Counted from the first letter of the stretch, positions 23,546 through 36,229 are shown. The stretch: 64,000 nt of DNA from Cristatella mucedo (GCA_009760855.2 WPIO01000017.1:3958501-4022500); one strand, 5' to 3'. Made by a program: numbers and translations. Notes: generated by a model from the sequence alone, not told the origin.

Positions 23546-24231
23546 TGACATCCCGTCTTGACTTCTGTAACTCACTGCTTGCGGCCTACCGGCATGTGCA
23601 ATCAGGCGATTACAGCTGATGGAAAACTCCGCAGCTAGGCTTGTCTGTCGTGAGTGTCGCAGTTACCACATCACACCACTTCTCGCCGACCTGCACTGGC
23701 TACCAGTCAAGCAACGGATCGACTTCAAGGTTTTGTCGCTCACTTTTAGGTCACTTCATTCTTTGGCTCCAGCCTATCTCTCAGATCTACTCCCCCACCA
23801 GGCCAAGCATCGTACCACCCGCTTTTCGGAATCAAACAGTTTACCAATACCTCGTTCAAACCCCAAATCCTTTGGAGACCGTGCATTTAGTTCGTGTGCT
23901 CCCAAAGTCTGGAACTCACTCCCGACTTGCGTCAGAACATTCCCTGACTTAACCATATTTCAAAAGAACTTAAAAACACCTATTTAGGAAGCATTTAGTG
24001 GGTCCCTGTGATTCTTCCTTCATGTGCTAATGGGTGCTGACACTGTGCATGCTGCCACTAACCACATTTGCATGCTGACCCTGTGCATGTCACCCTAACC
24101 TTGTTATTCATGTTGTTTATCAAACATGGTATTACTCACCATTCAATCGCGTTTCCCTTTGCAGCAAATGTAAAGCGCCTAGAAAGAGATTGAGTTCTCT
24201 GAGGGCGCTTTATCAAGTGCATTATTATATT
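23546..24231 (+). mobile_element. LINE-A, RT C-terminal and 3' end
   Basis: The plus strand encodes an open 122-residue C-terminal block (23619-23987) with 'CRSYHITPLLADLHWLPVKQ' and 'APKVWNSLPTCVRTFPDL'. The standard 3' UTR, hairpin and ATT tail follow, ending near 24231. 5'-truncated at about 23546. Confidence 0.9.
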
Positions 24232-26479
24232 TATCTCCCTGCTCTTTCACAGTACTGTGAAGGGTTCCCTGTCTTGTGCTCTGGTGCCACTATGTCAACC
24301 TGATCTTCAGTTCAGCTAGATTTGTGTTTTTCGGCGATAGCTTTTTCTCAAATATATCTCCCGAGAAATTTACTTCATGTAGGTAAATAATACTTGCATG
24401 CGGTGTTATGACAGGCTTAATTTTAATGTGGCTCTGACTTGGAAAAACCTCCGGTTGCATATCCTATGACATCTAGTCGCTGGTGTTACAAGGAATGATC
24501 GATATCAATGATGACGAACAACGGTGCCGGGTCGCTTAATGTAGGAAGCATTATGATTATAAATCAGCTGTGAGTTGTCATGCAGTTTATTACCTCATCA
24601 AAGGGGCTATCACTTGGCAATCAAAATCAAGTGAACGCCAGAAAGCATGCGTGCCAACGAGCGGCACACTACGTTCAGCAGACGGGCATAGCACAGCCGG
24701 GAGTCTGCACTGAACCGCTCTAGGCCTTGCATCGAGCATGGCGTCACCGTCCTGCCGCTGCCGCAGACGCGCACACCCTGAGCCTTTTTTCTCGAGAGCA
24801 CAGCTCTATCGCCTGGGCTTGGGAGCACGTGAGCGCTGAGGCTGCGGCGGCTGCAGCAGCAGAAACACAGCAGCTCTGCTCCACCACCCCGACGAGCCTT
24901 GATCGGCAGCAGATGGCCTCGTGCGGAGGTCGCAGCAGTGCTCTCGTCACTTCCCTCTCTTGGTCTTCGCTGACCTGGGCTGTTGCCGAGGTTTGGCTGC
25001 TGACTGCACTGGTCTATGACCGACGACGTCAGAAGCGACGCAGCCGCCACCGACTCTCACCGGCGTAATAATGAGGCCGGCACTGAGGTCCAGAGTCTTG
25101 CCCTCTTTGTCCTGTAAACAAAGCGAAAGCCCCTGTGACCAGCCGACGAAGCTGCCGCCGATGCATCCCAAATAATCACGCACAGGCAAGCATGTGCACA
25201 CGGACACATGCACGCACACGAGCACAGATGCTTGCATGACTGCACACACTACAAGCTGTGCGAAAACCGTCGAGGCTTGGAAAAAGTGGCAACAAACATT
25301 ACGATGCAAACTCTAATGTCGAGGCAGGTCATTGTTTTCATAACTAGCCGTGATGCCATTCAGTGATTAGCTCTTGTTCACCCAATGCACGTGCAACTAC
25401 TTTAAACGGCAGGCGAAAAAACTAGGTCAAAAATACCAAAAGACTACGTCCAGTCGTCGATCAATCAAGTCAATCTCTTTACAAACGCTCGTAGACAAGT
25501 GAAAACAGACGCATATCAAAATTAAACCAGGTTTAATACAACATATATTCGTAAGCAAGACAGCCTAGACTTGATCAAATGCTACAAAACCATGCTTGTT
25601 TTATTATTTTTACTGTGATCTGCCAGCTCTTAACCATACAAGTATATACTCGATTTTGAGTTGGATATCAGACTATCGAGATCACTCTATATCTAAGGAA
25701 AAACCTCAGTAGCTTCCATTTACTTCAGCTGCTCTGTCATGAGAGCAAATAAGTCTGGTTAATGAGTTTGGCTTCGACAAAAGTTTATCAGATTACTTTG
25801 TGCAACCGATTATGTGCCCAGGAGAAATTGCAGAAGTAAGGCACTTCTTTGAATAGGTCGGATAAAGTAAGTATGATATGGTAGTGATGTGATTGTGGGG
25901 TCAGCTCGATGATAAAGGGAGAGCCCACAGCAAGCGATCTTGACCTTTTAAAGTAGGTAGAGTACAATTTACTTACAGCTCGTCCATGAAAGTTGAAGTC
26001 GTTCACACGCCATTGCAAGACATACGATATGTGCAAACCATCGAGCTCACAAACGTACAAGCATGGAGTCTACCGTATGAGAAGAAGCAAGAGAAGTAAG
26101 CCCTGGCTCCTCCTGGATTGATTCGGGCAGGAATGCAAGGCGGCATGCCACTAGATGGCTCCTTTACCCTTTCCGTGATTAACCATCGCCGGAAAGGTCA
26201 GGCTTGTCCTATTCTTGGATGAGTTTTAGCTAGTATGCAAAACAAGCACTGAATAGAAAGAGAACCAAGCGAACAAAATAAGAAAATGGAATAGGAATGG
26301 AAATAGGCAAAAAGCTGTGAAAAGCAGGGAATCATTTGCACACAGTGTTCATGTGAGACTATTGTAGCTAGTGCCGCACCTACGCTCCAGCCTACGGGAC
26401 ACGATCTGCTAAGCAAAGACTGAAATACACGTTCACCTTCCTAAAGCCTATTGGTACAATATCCTACTTGAATGATTAT
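24232..26479. other. Unassigned stretch with GC-rich patch (24640-25080)
   Basis: No gene could be assigned. The GC-rich patch carries overlapping frames on both strands (24610-25050 minus, 24727-25068 plus) that mirror each other and are compositionally biased. No splice-consistent family match was found. Confidence 0.45.
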
Positions 26480-27765
26480 TATCCTGTTTGAAAGATTATC
26501 CAACGATATTCTACTTGAACGATTGAGAGCAACGACCGGTCTGGCAGACGAGGCACTGGCAAGATTCAAATCGTACTCGTCCGGTCGTGTTCATTCTGTA
26601 TGTCGAGTGGGGGGATCAGGTCTCATCCACCAGACCAATCACCGTCCCACAAGAGCCTGTCACCGGTCTGTCGCTTTTCTCCATTTATACTCAAACTCTG
26701 GGAAAAGTGATTTGGGGCCATGGGGTTGGCTATCACTTCTATGTTGAGATACTCAGCTGTATTTGTCATTTAAACCGTCGGAATCTGCTGCAGCGGCTGA
26801 TAAACTGAATGGTTGCCTTGCAGACATTCAATCCTGGATGTCGGCAAATTTTCTTAAATTGAACGATGATACAACAAAACTGCTATACATAGCACATCCC
26901 TAGCGTGTGCTGTACTACAAGAAATAGGTGAGGCTGTTGTGCAACTGTCACTGTGTGCTTGGAATTTATGTGTAGTCTTTGACAGTTGCCTAAATTTTGA
27001 AAGCTTCGTTAAGAAGACTACCTCCACAGCTAGCCATCACGTCCGATCCCTATCTAAGATTAGGGAATGTCTACCAGTGGCTTGCAAAAATTTAACTAGC
27101 TCCCTGGTATGATCTAGGCTGGATTATTACCATTCCATTTTGGCTGGGCTACTGAACAAGGTCATTAGGTAGATGCAGCTAGTGATGAATATGGCTGCAA
27201 GGCTAGTTAACCAATCCCAAAGGTTCAGCTGTGTCTGTAAGTTCTTATGATGACCCATAAGGCCCACCATGGTTTGGCTCATTTATACCTAACTTAACTG
27301 ATGCACAAGTTGCAGAGTCCTCGTGCCCTCAGGTCTTGCATGGACAATACATTAGCTGTTAAGCTGCTATGCTTAAAGACTGTTGGCGAAAGAAGCTTTT
27401 GCTCTGAAGGTCCTAGACTGTGGAACTCACTTCCACAATTTGTATGCAAAGACATACACTCTCCTGCTGCCGACTATGACACAACCTTTCCAGCCATCCT
27501 GAGCTGATAATTCCATGCAGCTCGCTCCCTTGATTGCCTTCCCGATTCGGCTGTGCTTGTCCTTTCTCTTTGTTTTGTAAGACTAATTATGTTGTCAACC
27601 GTATGCGTACCGAAAGCCGCTTAGGCTTTGAGTGCTCTATAGAAAACTCTCCTGCATAATATCCACTTAGTCTTAGTGGCTTTGTGGAACTACAGATGGA
27701 TACACATACATACATACATATATACATAAATTCATACATACATACATACATACATACATTTCTTC
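26480..27765 (+). mobile_element. LINE-B with (TACA)n tail
   Basis: The plus strand carries decayed RT blocks: 'LADEALARFKSY' (26540), a broken 'GVPQGSVLG' equivalent and 'FSIYTQTLGKVI' (26680), 'FLKLNDDTT' (26850), 'FDSCLNFESFVKK'-like (26985), 'GPRLWNSLPQFVCKD' (27410). The LINE-B 3' end follows ('accgaaagccgcttaggctt' at 27609) and a tail of TACA/ACAT repeats (27690-27765). Stops and indels throughout. Confidence 0.85.
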
Positions 27766-28209
27766 CCTACCACTAGGCAAGCAAGACCAGTGACTTGTAA
27801 GTTTTGTTACTAGTTCAGGCTGGTCAATTACGGCATACAGGAAGAGTGCTTAAGCCGAAAACATAACAATGATTGTCTGCCATACGTTTCCCAATGGAGG
27901 GTGAAGCACCAGCTCAATAAAGTCCAAAAGTCTGCTAGTGCAGGTCATACATGATGACGAAGGCAAGATAGTGCAGCTTCCTAAGACTGCAAATGGCCAA
28001 ACAGGCATCAGTGTGTCAGGACTGTCTGCCGGGGTGGCGTAAACTCCAGTAGCACCAGAAACCAACTATCAGCTCGAGGCGACTAGCAAAAGTGATGGCA
28101 ACCACAGCACACAGCATCGACATCTACTGACTGGTACACATACCCATGCAAGCCCCTTCGGCACAAATGCTGTAACACTAGCAAATAATCGAGCAAAGAA
28201 ACAAACGTG

Positions 28210-28210
<1 letters not shown>
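27766..28210. other. Unassigned stretch
   Basis: No gene or repeat recognised. Confidence 0.5.
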
Positions 28211-28252
<42 letters not shown>

Positions 28253-28267
28253 ATACACAAACACACG

Positions 28268-28313
<46 letters not shown>

Positions 28314-28407
28314 CACGCGCACACACGCGCGCACACACACACACACACGCACTCACACACACACACACACACACACACGCACATGCACACACGCACACAC
28401 CACACAA
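28211..28407 (+). repeat. (CA)n microsatellite, interrupted
   Basis: About 200 bp of CA repeat with CG and TA interruptions; the minus-strand Cys/Val frames through it are artefacts of the repeat. Confidence 0.95.
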
Positions 28408-28625
28408 GCACATACACAGGTTCGTATGCTCATATCGATCAGGCAGGCCGGCATGCACATCGGGCAGATGAGCTGGCATATATTCACGGGCATGCACACT
28501 GGTAGATATGTATGCCACATACACATACATGCATGCATGAACATAAACATGAACAAACATTCATGCCGGCTTCCCTTAACTGTTGTCACTGTCTTTTGTC
28601 TAGTCTTCCGAAACAGCTGGTAACA

Positions 28626-28787
28626 TCAAATGCTTGAGGAGTTGGCTGATGGAGTGGCACAAAGACCGGCACGGCTAGCAACACACCAAAAGTGGCAAAA
28701 CCACCTCAATTTATCAGAGCAGAGCATATCACTGCCGAGCATATCCAAACGCTCGTTCGTCATCTGTTGGCCTTGGACTTTGTAGGC
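28626..28787 (-). CDS. ARL2BP: ARL2BP candidate last exon
   Basis: On the minus strand a good acceptor ('gacaagtgttccag') is followed by a phase-0 frame starting 'AYKVQGQQM' and reaching a stop after 53 codons. Phase 0 is what exon 5 requires, and the first residues resemble the charged 'EKEGRG' run that follows the helical BART domain in ARL2BP, but similarity is weak. The resulting protein would be about 182 residues against about 163 in human. It could be chance; the true terminal exon may differ. Confidence 0.35.
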   Translation of the reverse strand, partial: AYKVQGQQMTNERLDMLGSDMLCSDKLRWFCHFWCVASRAGLCATPSANSSSI

Positions 28788-29341
28788 CTGGAACACTTGT
28801 CCGAGATGTCGGGCTGGGGCAGCAATGATCACATTGCATCAGCCAGGCTGGTGACATCGGTAAGCTTCGGTATATCCAAAACGTACAGCAACAGCATACC
28901 AAACGATATATGCATTTCAGTGAAACTAGAGATAAGAAAGTTGCTATTAATTCCCACAGGATGGCTGCCCTTAGCTACAATGCTTGCAGTCTGATTGTGC
29001 ATCCAAGCATTATATTCGCGGGCCCTCACTGGCCTATGGTATTATTCCCGGACAGGAAGATCTTCAGCCAATACTTGCATTCATTTATATTCCTTATGCA
29101 AATTATATTCACGCGGACAAAAGCCTGTTTTGCATGCGTCACACAGCACTGCCGTTGCACGAGGTAGCCTCGGGGTTTCGCCAGGCCGGCTCGTTTCGAG
29201 GAGATGCAGTTCTGTGCACTGCACTGATCTGTGCTGATCTGCTAGATCTCTCATTGACTGTTTCCTCTTAGCAAGCAGCCGTGCACGAAGGCAGAGATGA
29301 TACCGGCGGAGACGATGCTGTGCGTAGCAGCCACGGCTTAC
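28788..29341. other. ARL2BP intron 5 (inferred)
   Basis: It begins with donor GTAAGC on the minus strand. No other feature recognised. Without splicing, exon 5's frame would run on with no family similarity. Confidence 0.4.
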
Positions 29342-29438
29342 CGCTTTGAAGTCGAGGCACATTTCCTTAAATGCCAGGAAGTCACTGAACGTGAGCAGAA
29401 TCTCGAACACTTCGCCTTGTAGCTCTTCTTTTCGGTCC
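29342..29438 (-). CDS. ARL2BP: ARL2BP exon 5
   Basis: The exon encodes the most conserved helix of the BART domain: 'VFEILLTFSDFLAFKEMCLD' followed by 'FKA'. Acceptor 'cattcgttgcag' lies directly upstream (exon starts 29438), and donor GTAAGC follows at 29341. Entry phase 2, exit phase 0; length 97. ARL2BP binds GTP-loaded ARL2/ARL3 and is known for roles at mitochondria, centrosome and cilium base. The residues seen belong to the six-helix BART fold that binds the GTPase. Confidence 0.9.
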
Positions 29439-29752
29439 CTGCAACGAATGCGAGGACAGTGGGACCGCCGCAAAGGACGGTACTCGAAAGCAGCAGCAGC
29501 AGCAGCTATGGGGCCTGACTCAAGTTCCAGTGGACAGCTGTGAACCATCCCATTGACTGACCAGTGGTAGTTCAGTCGTGAGGAACTAAGAAAGCGGTCT
29601 GCGTAGCCAGATGGTGGCATCAGCGCCGGAAAACAGGCTGGCTGAGGCAGCAAAAGCGACATCCACACGGACAATGGCGGTAGAGTGGCCGAGGGCATCG
29701 GCAGCAGCAGTTCTTCGGAGAAGCACCAGCAGGGGATGACAGCAACACATAC

Positions 29753-29838
29753 AATAGCTGCTTCGAGAACCGCTCCATATCAAAGTGCTGCATCCTCGTC
29801 TTTAACTGCTGTTCGATGAAGTTTTCCACGTGGTCGCA
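29753..29838 (-). CDS. ARL2BP: ARL2BP exon 4
   Basis: It encodes 'CDHVENFIEQQLKTRMQHFD' then 'MERFSKQLL', matching the 'VEKYIEEQL...F.M..F...L' helices of ARL2BP. Acceptor 'gtttttgagcag' precedes 29838; donor GTATGT follows 29753. Entry phase 0, exit phase 2; length 86. Confidence 0.88.
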
Positions 29839-29981
29839 CTGCTCAAAAACGCAAGAAGCCACAGGAAAGATAAAGTGGGTCACGCCTACGCATGCTCAAG
29901 TGGCACAGCAGCCCAAGACAGAGTAGGCCTGATGGCATTGCAGGAGTAATGAGTACTACGGTAACAACTATCGCTGCTTAC

Positions 29982-30088
29982 ATATGTTTTGTGAATCTCC
30001 GAGTAAACAAACTTGTTCTCCTCTGTATCGACGAACTCGGAGCAGTACTTTGCCATGAAGTCGTTCTGTATCTTCTGGAACTTCTCAT
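29982..30088 (-). CDS. ARL2BP: ARL2BP exon 3
   Basis: It encodes 'EKFQKIQNDFMAKYCSEFVD' then 'TEENKFVYSEIHKTY'. The 'F(M)xKYxxEFxDTEENKxxYxxI' signature is diagnostic of ARL2BP/BART. Acceptor 'gccatctgcag' precedes 30088; donor GTAAGC follows 29982. Entry phase 1, exit phase 0; length 107. Confidence 0.93.
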
Positions 30089-31055
30089 CTGCAGATGGCA
30101 ACTCTATTAGCAGCTGTGCTCGACAGCAGAATCCCGCACGAAGTTGTGAATCAAGGCACGCATCGCTTCATCATTGGCTCGATAGGGCAACAAAAATCGG
30201 CATGTGCGGAACAAGACAGCAAATGCGACACTGGGTGCATGTGCGCACTGCACATGCATGGTTATGAGCACGTCAGCGCACCCTTCTTAGTTGGCTGCAC
30301 ACTGCATCCCTACGTTGACAGGAGCACTGGGCTCCCGATTTATCGTGTCTTCAAGCTATCTGGTTACAGCCCATCATCACATTTTGCAATTTCCAAGGAA
30401 GGTCCCTCGACAGGACAGTTGCCACGCAGCAGAATGACCACCATGAGCACGCTTCTGGTCGAGACCAGGTAAAGGCCCATTGAAGCTTCTCTTCCTCAAT
30501 GAGTACATAACGCCGGTTAAGCGCAGAGCCACTCCCCACTCAGGTCGCCGTGCTTCAGTCCTCGAGCTTCCTCCCCTGCCAGCCAGCAAGCAGCCTTCGA
30601 TGCAGCCGATCGTCTTAATGTTTACAATGCTTGAACCAGTCAGTACCAGGATCGTGCAGCCGATCGTGCATTAGTAATTACATCTACAGAGGTCTCACTC
30701 TACTCTCAGCTGTAGCCGAGCTTTCTAGTGTGGCCATGCGGCACCTACGATACGCGGTGGGTGTGCTGCCGCATCAGAGTTCTGTCCTGAGCTGTTCTTC
30801 ACCCATGCATCCATCCTTCATCCATCCTTCTTCCTTTCCTCTTGCTAAGCCGCTGCCGCTTGGGAAGGCTGACCAAGCAGCAGCGACTCTGATGTAGAAG
30901 TCTGAATCTTCTCAAGCTGAGCGATAGACATGTAAATTTCCTCAGAATCTTATCAAGCTGAACGATAAAAATGACTTGCTCTTAGTAACAAAGAAGTTTT
31001 TGGGGCCCTTGATCACCTAACGACCAGATGTTATGGATTTAAGACTCCGAAATAC
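30089..31055. other. ARL2BP intron 2, unassigned part
   Basis: Lies within the inferred 7.2-kb intron (30089-37319). No exon or named repeat recognised; several short frames without resemblance. Confidence 0.5.
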
Positions 31056-32100
31056 ATAATAATATTAACAATAATAGTAATACATTTTTTTTTATAGCAC
31101 CCTCAGAGAACCCAATCTCGTTCTAGGCACTTTACATTTGCTGCAAAGGAAGCATGATCGAATGGGTATTGATAGCACGCTCAATGACAACAAGCATACA
31201 CATAGATGGAGGTAACATACACAGGGTCAGTATGAACATATTGTTAGTGGCAGCAAGTACAGTGTTTTTAGATTCTTTTTAAATGTGGTCAAGTCAGCGG
31301 ATGTCGTGATGCTTGCCAGTCTGAAGTGAGTTCCAGGCTTCGGGAGCATACGAACTAAAGGCACGGTTTCCAAAGGATTTGAGGTGTGTACGAGGAATAG
31401 GTAAACGATTAGATTCCGAAAAGCAGGTAGTACTATGCTTAGCCTGGTGGAGGAGTAGATCTGATAGGTAGGCTGGAGCCAAAGAATGAAGGAACCTAAA
31501 AGCGAGTGATAGAACCTTGAAGTCAATGCACTGCTTGACTGGGAGCCACTGCAGGTCGGACAGAAGTAATGTGATGCAGCAACTGTGCCACTCACGACAG
31601 ACAAGCCTAGCTGCAGAGTTTCGCACAAGATGTAAGCACCTGACTGCACAGGCCAGTAGACCGGCAAGCAGTTAGTTACAGAAGTCGAGATGGGATGTCA
31701 CAAATGCATGAACCTATTTAGATGTGGTATCTCTGTCTAAACTAGCGCGAATTTAAGCAATTTTATGTAGCTGAAAGTAGGCAGACTTGACTGTGGAGCT
31801 GATGTGGTTGTCTAATGAAAGGTCACTTTGGAGCACGACGCCTAGATTTCGTGCAGATTCAACAGGGGATTTTCTGGTAGAGCCGACTGTAAGCATTAAC
31901 CTTTCCATTTTCCGAATCACACTTGGTTTGCCCAAACTAGTAAGTTGGTTTTATTATCATTCAATTTGTGTGGATGTCATCAATGCATGCAGCAAGGGAG
32001 TTGAGAGAATTTGACGTGCTGGAGAGCAGGGAGGGATCAAAGCAAAGGTACAACTGAGTGTCATCTGCATAGCAAAGAAAGCCTAGATTGTGCCTGAAAA
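31056..32100 (-). mobile_element. LINE-A in ARL2BP intron 2
   Basis: Read on minus: 'DDTQLYLCFDP'-like relic at about 32060, 'MGKPSVIRKMERLML' at about 31930, 'NLGVVLQSDLSLDNHISSTV' (31850), 'CREWHSCCITLLLSDLQWLP' (31590), 'APEAWNSLQT' (31340). Then a shortened 3' UTR, hairpin and TAA-rich tail at 31056-31140. Same transcriptional direction as the host gene. Confidence 0.88.
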
Positions 32101-32505
32101 TCAAATCGGCCCCATGCCTGAATCGGGCAGGTGAAAAGTACTTCTAAGCAGTCAATCGACACCGACCATAGTGGTGCTCACTTGGGATGAGGTTGCAACT
32201 TGAAGGGTATCCCAAGAAATGCCATCACTTGGTTACTGGGTCGGCACAACGCCCACTCTCCTGTAAATAAGGCTATATGCATTTCTTTTTTTGGGACAAG
32301 AACTCATAAATTCTCTTTGAAATCAAGTTTTTTAATGCTGGGATAAGGAATGAACTGTGAAGTCTCACAATCTCGGGCCATCTTTTATTTTGAGCATAGC
32401 CTTTACTCATTCATCCAAGCAGCTGAACCAATTATGACTCTACAGCTGTGAAAGCGATTATCATCGATATCTGCCAAGTGAGAGATAATTCCAAATAAAA
32501 AAATA
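32101..32505. other. Unassigned intronic stretch
   Basis: No recognised feature. Confidence 0.5.
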
Positions 32506-32671
32506 CTAGCTGATTTAACAGCCTCTTTTTGTATAGTGACAGAAGAACCTTTACGGCTTTCACCACAGCTTGCAGTAGCGATAAAGGATCGCCCACCGCA
32601 GGATTCGAACACACGGCATCGGGACCGAGGTCGTGAAAAGCAACTGCCTTACCTAGTGTGCCATCACGGCT
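32506..32671 (-). mobile_element. SINE-1 copy
   Basis: A complete reverse-orientation copy: tail 'agctgatttaacagcctctt', body 'cagtagcgataaaggatcgc', B-box region 'accgcaggattcgaacacac' and head 'taccta gtgtgccatcacgg' (read reversed). It is very similar to the copies at 48814-48977 and 58522-58684. Confidence 0.85.
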
Positions 32672-34109
32672 AACTAAAATCCTATAATTGCTGAAAAATG
32701 CATTCGTGCCTTGGCGACACGCACGCGAGACTTGGCCGATTCATTTGGGTTTTTGGTAGGTCGAACTTTGCTGCTAAAGCAGCCACACTGGGTATGCAGT
32801 GTAACAATCGAAGTCTTACTAGCATATTACATTTTGGCACGGAGAAGCAGCCATAAACACCTACTAGGAGGATTCACGTCCTGTCAGACTCCTACAATCT
32901 AGACTTCACAGGGCACATGTTATGGCCATGTGTGTGCTTACTATTGCCATCTATTTATATAACTCACTGCCGGTGGCTCTCGGATGGCTATTTGCAGAGT
33001 TGACTGGCGTGGCTTTCAGAACAGCAAACTCCCAAACGACATTCCAGTTTGTCATGGGGGTAAAATCCGAAAACAATTGTCAATAATTTGAAGTTTTTTT
33101 TAATTTGCGCATGAAAAGATAAACTAGTTATAATTGTAAACCCAAATTTTTGGTAGTTGTCAGATGACTGGAACATCGTCAATAAATTTTGTTGTAAGAC
33201 CTACTAAAACCGGAAGTAGTACATCGAGCTCAACAAGATAATTTTCTTTGAAAAATAACAGCCCGAACTTCGGTTTTCTGGTGAACTGTGGATATAAGCT
33301 AGTCAGCCCTAAACGGATCCGGAGAAAATCACTTTGAAAAAAGTTATACTAACAAAAGAATGACACGCCCCATCGAGATCAAACGTCCGATTGGTAGTAT
33401 AACAAGATCATAAAAGCGTAAACCTTATCGGCAGGGGCGTAGTCCAGCCTACGCCTCCTCCGTCCTGCCCATTGCAAATGACTGCAAACGGCATTCAAAG
33501 GCCCACTCCATATTTACTAGGCAGAAACATGCTTACATTGGTATTTTAACATCGGCTCAAAAACCACAAGTGACTATTGTTCGGTAAGTAGACTATCATT
33601 AGGGATAATGTATTGAGAATTTACTGCCGCCGGGGCCGCCGTAACTAAGGAGTCCATTACCATTGCACCTACTGAATCATGGGACAGCTGATCCGGTTCC
33701 TGTAGCGGCCGTAACAGGCAAGGCAACGGCAGAGTGTGTTCCTCTCTCCGGCGGCCGGTAAGCATGGTGACTTGGATGGAACTAGCGCGTCGTTTACTGG
33801 AAGTCGGTCTGAAAATTTTGATTCAATTCTATCCAAGGAAATTGAGGTGATTTCAAGGTCTCATTTATGTCACGTATAGTTTGATATCTGAATTGGCGAA
33901 CGCGAATGAGACCTATCGTGGATATGTTCTGCTTTTGCTATATAAGGGTCTTGTTAGGTTGGCCTATTCATAAGATCATATTTATCTATTTATTGAATTG
34001 TTTGTGCTATGCATAGCGTTACCTAGTGCTGTCGCTTGGTTATAGCGTGGGGGTTCTCACTTTTGCTGCAAATGACAGTCAAATGCCTGCTGTCGCGTAT
34101 GTCATATGT
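32672..34109. other. Unassigned intronic stretch
   Basis: About 1.4 kb without recognisable gene or repeat; somewhat AT-rich in 33050-33440. Confidence 0.5.
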
Positions 34110-34370
34110 AATGTATCTCCGCCTGTAACTCCACAAAGTCATAAAGACCATGTGGATGTTACGCACGAGAATTTTTTATAGCGCACTCACAGCCTAAGCG
34201 GCTTTCGGTACGCATTCGGTAGCCAACAGACTTCGTCTCACGCAACAAAGAGAAAGTGGGAAGCATAGCAGAGTCAGGAGAGCAGTTGAGGTAGTGAGTA
34301 GCATAGAAGTAGCAGCTCAGGACCGCTGGAAAGGATGTGCCATAGTCGGCAGTAGGAGAGTGTATCTGCT
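34110..34370 (-). mobile_element. LINE-B 3' end fragment
   Basis: A reverse-orientation match to the LINE-B 3' end: 'tatctccgcctgtaactcca' at the tail side, 'gcggctttcggtacgcattc' in the middle, 'gccatagtcggcagtaggag' at the 5' side. It lies in ARL2BP intron 2. Confidence 0.88.
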
Positions 34371-34544
34371 AAGCCGTCGCCATCCTTTCACTCACATGTC
34401 GTAAAAATGTCACAGGTAGGCTAATAGTGACCCGATGAACGTGAAATTTGAAATAACGCTCGTAAGTATGTGCTTCCAAGTTGTATGACGACAAACACAG
34501 TAACACAGCCTTGTTTTTCATCACCTACATCTCGTGACAGCTTA

Positions 34545-34921
34545 AGTTGACTTCTCTGAGTGCTTTCCCACTGCTCCCACAGCCTGGAACTCCCTCCCGA
34601 CCTGCATCAGAACATCCCCTGACCTGACCACATTTAAAAGAAACTTAAAAACATACCTATTTAGGACAGCATTTAGTGGGTCCTTGTGATTCGTCTTCGA
34701 TGTGCTTATGCGTGCTGACACTGTTCATGCTGCCACTAACCACATTTGCATGCTGACCCAGTGCATGTAACCCCTAACCATGTTATTCATTTTGTTTGTT
34801 TTTCAAGCATGATTTTACTTACTATTCTATTGCGTATCACTTTGCAGCAAATGTAAAGCGCCTAGAAAGAGATTAAGTTCTCTGAGGGCGCTTTATCAAG
34901 TGCAATATTATTATTATTATT
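34545..34921 (+). mobile_element. LINE-A 3' fragment
   Basis: It starts in the C-terminal coding block ('cagcctggaactccctcccg'), continues through the 3' UTR and terminal hairpin ('gcgcctagaaagagattaag') and ends in ATT repeats. Orientation is opposite to ARL2BP. Confidence 0.88.
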
Positions 34922-35450
34922 ATTTCCCAGCAGTGGTACCTTGTACCTCATCAATTCTACAGCTTCGTCGATACTCGGCCGATCGACGTGAAATTTGGAA
35001 TATAGGTGGTGCTCACCCGCCTCTATGTTCCCCCATGCATGGTGGGTCTGTCACAAAATGTCTTTAAACTGTGATTGTGATGGCAGTCAACGGTTTGAGA
35101 TGTCGAATTTTTAATATTTTGTTTGTGGTGTGGGGATCATAGAGCCGAATGTCCTGCATCTTTTGAGGGGTCCGCCATATTTCTAGAGTGACTGGTATTG
35201 AATCTGTTGATTTTATGATAAAGCTGTACAGATGTGGCTGAGCCTCGGTGATATATGTGACCTTGACTTTTACAGGTCATCAGAAGGTCAACACGGCAGC
35301 TATGTTACATCAAACGATAGCTTATCTTACCATTGTCCTTTGTGCCACTTTTCATGCGATTCGTTCTATTGGTCTTTGTACAATGTCAATAAATTTGCTT
35401 TGAGGAGGTAATTCCCATTTGGTCGGGCACATAACTCCCACTACCGTTGG
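34922..35450. other. Unassigned intronic stretch
   Basis: No recognised feature. Confidence 0.5.
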
Positions 35451-35652
35451 ACATAATAATAATAATAATAATGCACTTGATAAAGCACCCTCAGAGAACT
35501 CAATCTCTTTCTAGACGCTTTACATTTACTGTTGGAGTACCACACAGTATGCTGGGGCCTCAAAGTGATTTTCCATACATAATAATTATAATACACTTGA
35601 TATAGCACCCTCAAAGAACTAAATCTTATTTAGGCACTTTACATTTGCTGCG
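35451..35652 (-). mobile_element. Two LINE-A tail fragments in series
   Basis: Two short reverse-orientation tails, at 35451-35532 and 35576-35652. Each has TAA-rich sequence, the hairpin ('caccctcagagaactcaatc' in the first; 'caccctcaaagaactaaatc' in the second) and 'ctttacatttgctg'. Only the terminal ~75 bp of each was inserted or survives. Confidence 0.8.
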
Positions 35653-36229
35653 TGGCTGAACTTATTGTTTAATTATTCTTCCGAAGTGAAGATGGTTCCC
35701 AGACTACTTATCACTGGCAGACTAAGAGTCGTTCCTGTAGGTCCACTATTTTTGCCTATCGTGCAGTCAACGAGTTTAAATACTTATTAATTATTATAAA
35801 CAGCTCTATCGGGATTATTTGTCGTCACTTGCATGCCTTGATAGTTAACGTTGGCTCAGTGCCTTGTGGAAGCTCTTTTACAGTCTAGTTTGGCACCCTT
35901 CGTCAGCGCTCTGTACACACTGTGGCTGCACACTCGAGAGTGCTAGTCGGCCAAACCATTGTATCAAAGCTTTACAAATCATAATGTACCATTCAGATAA
36001 AAAATGGTGCTTAGAGATGAAATGTGTCGCGGTGTATCAAGTGGCAATGCAGCAAACAAGCAAGCCGATGTTTTTTGGGGGGGGGGCAGAGGAGGTGGTA
36101 ATGGACAGATGCCACTTATTCTGCACTATCCCTGAGAGGGAGGTATATCATTGGCAGCCTAGCCCAAGCTACTGACCAATCACAGAGACACTACACGATG
36201 GCTGTAGCTAAACGGCTGTTTGACCCTGG
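35653..36229. other. Unassigned intronic stretch
   Basis: No recognised feature; a short G run near 36078. Confidence 0.5.

Noticed and set aside
24610..25068. Candidate gene in the GC-rich patch
   Set aside because: Frames on both strands are mutual shadows with Ala/Ser/Arg bias; no conserved motif or convincing splice structure.
28211..28407. CRISPR-like or satellite array
   Set aside because: No spacers or longer repeat unit; plain interrupted dinucleotide repeat. No CRISPR arrays anywhere in the window.
28069..28623. Cys/Val- or His/Thr-rich frames on both strands
   Set aside because: Translation of the CA microsatellite.
28829..29029. Alternative last exon of ARL2BP ('KLTDVTSLADAM')
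   Set aside because: The acceptor before it is poor and similarity to the ARL2BP C-terminus is only a few residues; the exon at 28626-28787 has better splice and phase support, though still weak.
32580..32680. tRNA-like B-box sequences ('ggttcgaatcc') at many places
   Set aside because: They belong to SINE-1/SINE-2 copies; no cloverleaf stems pair, unlike the real tRNA-Gly at 38197.
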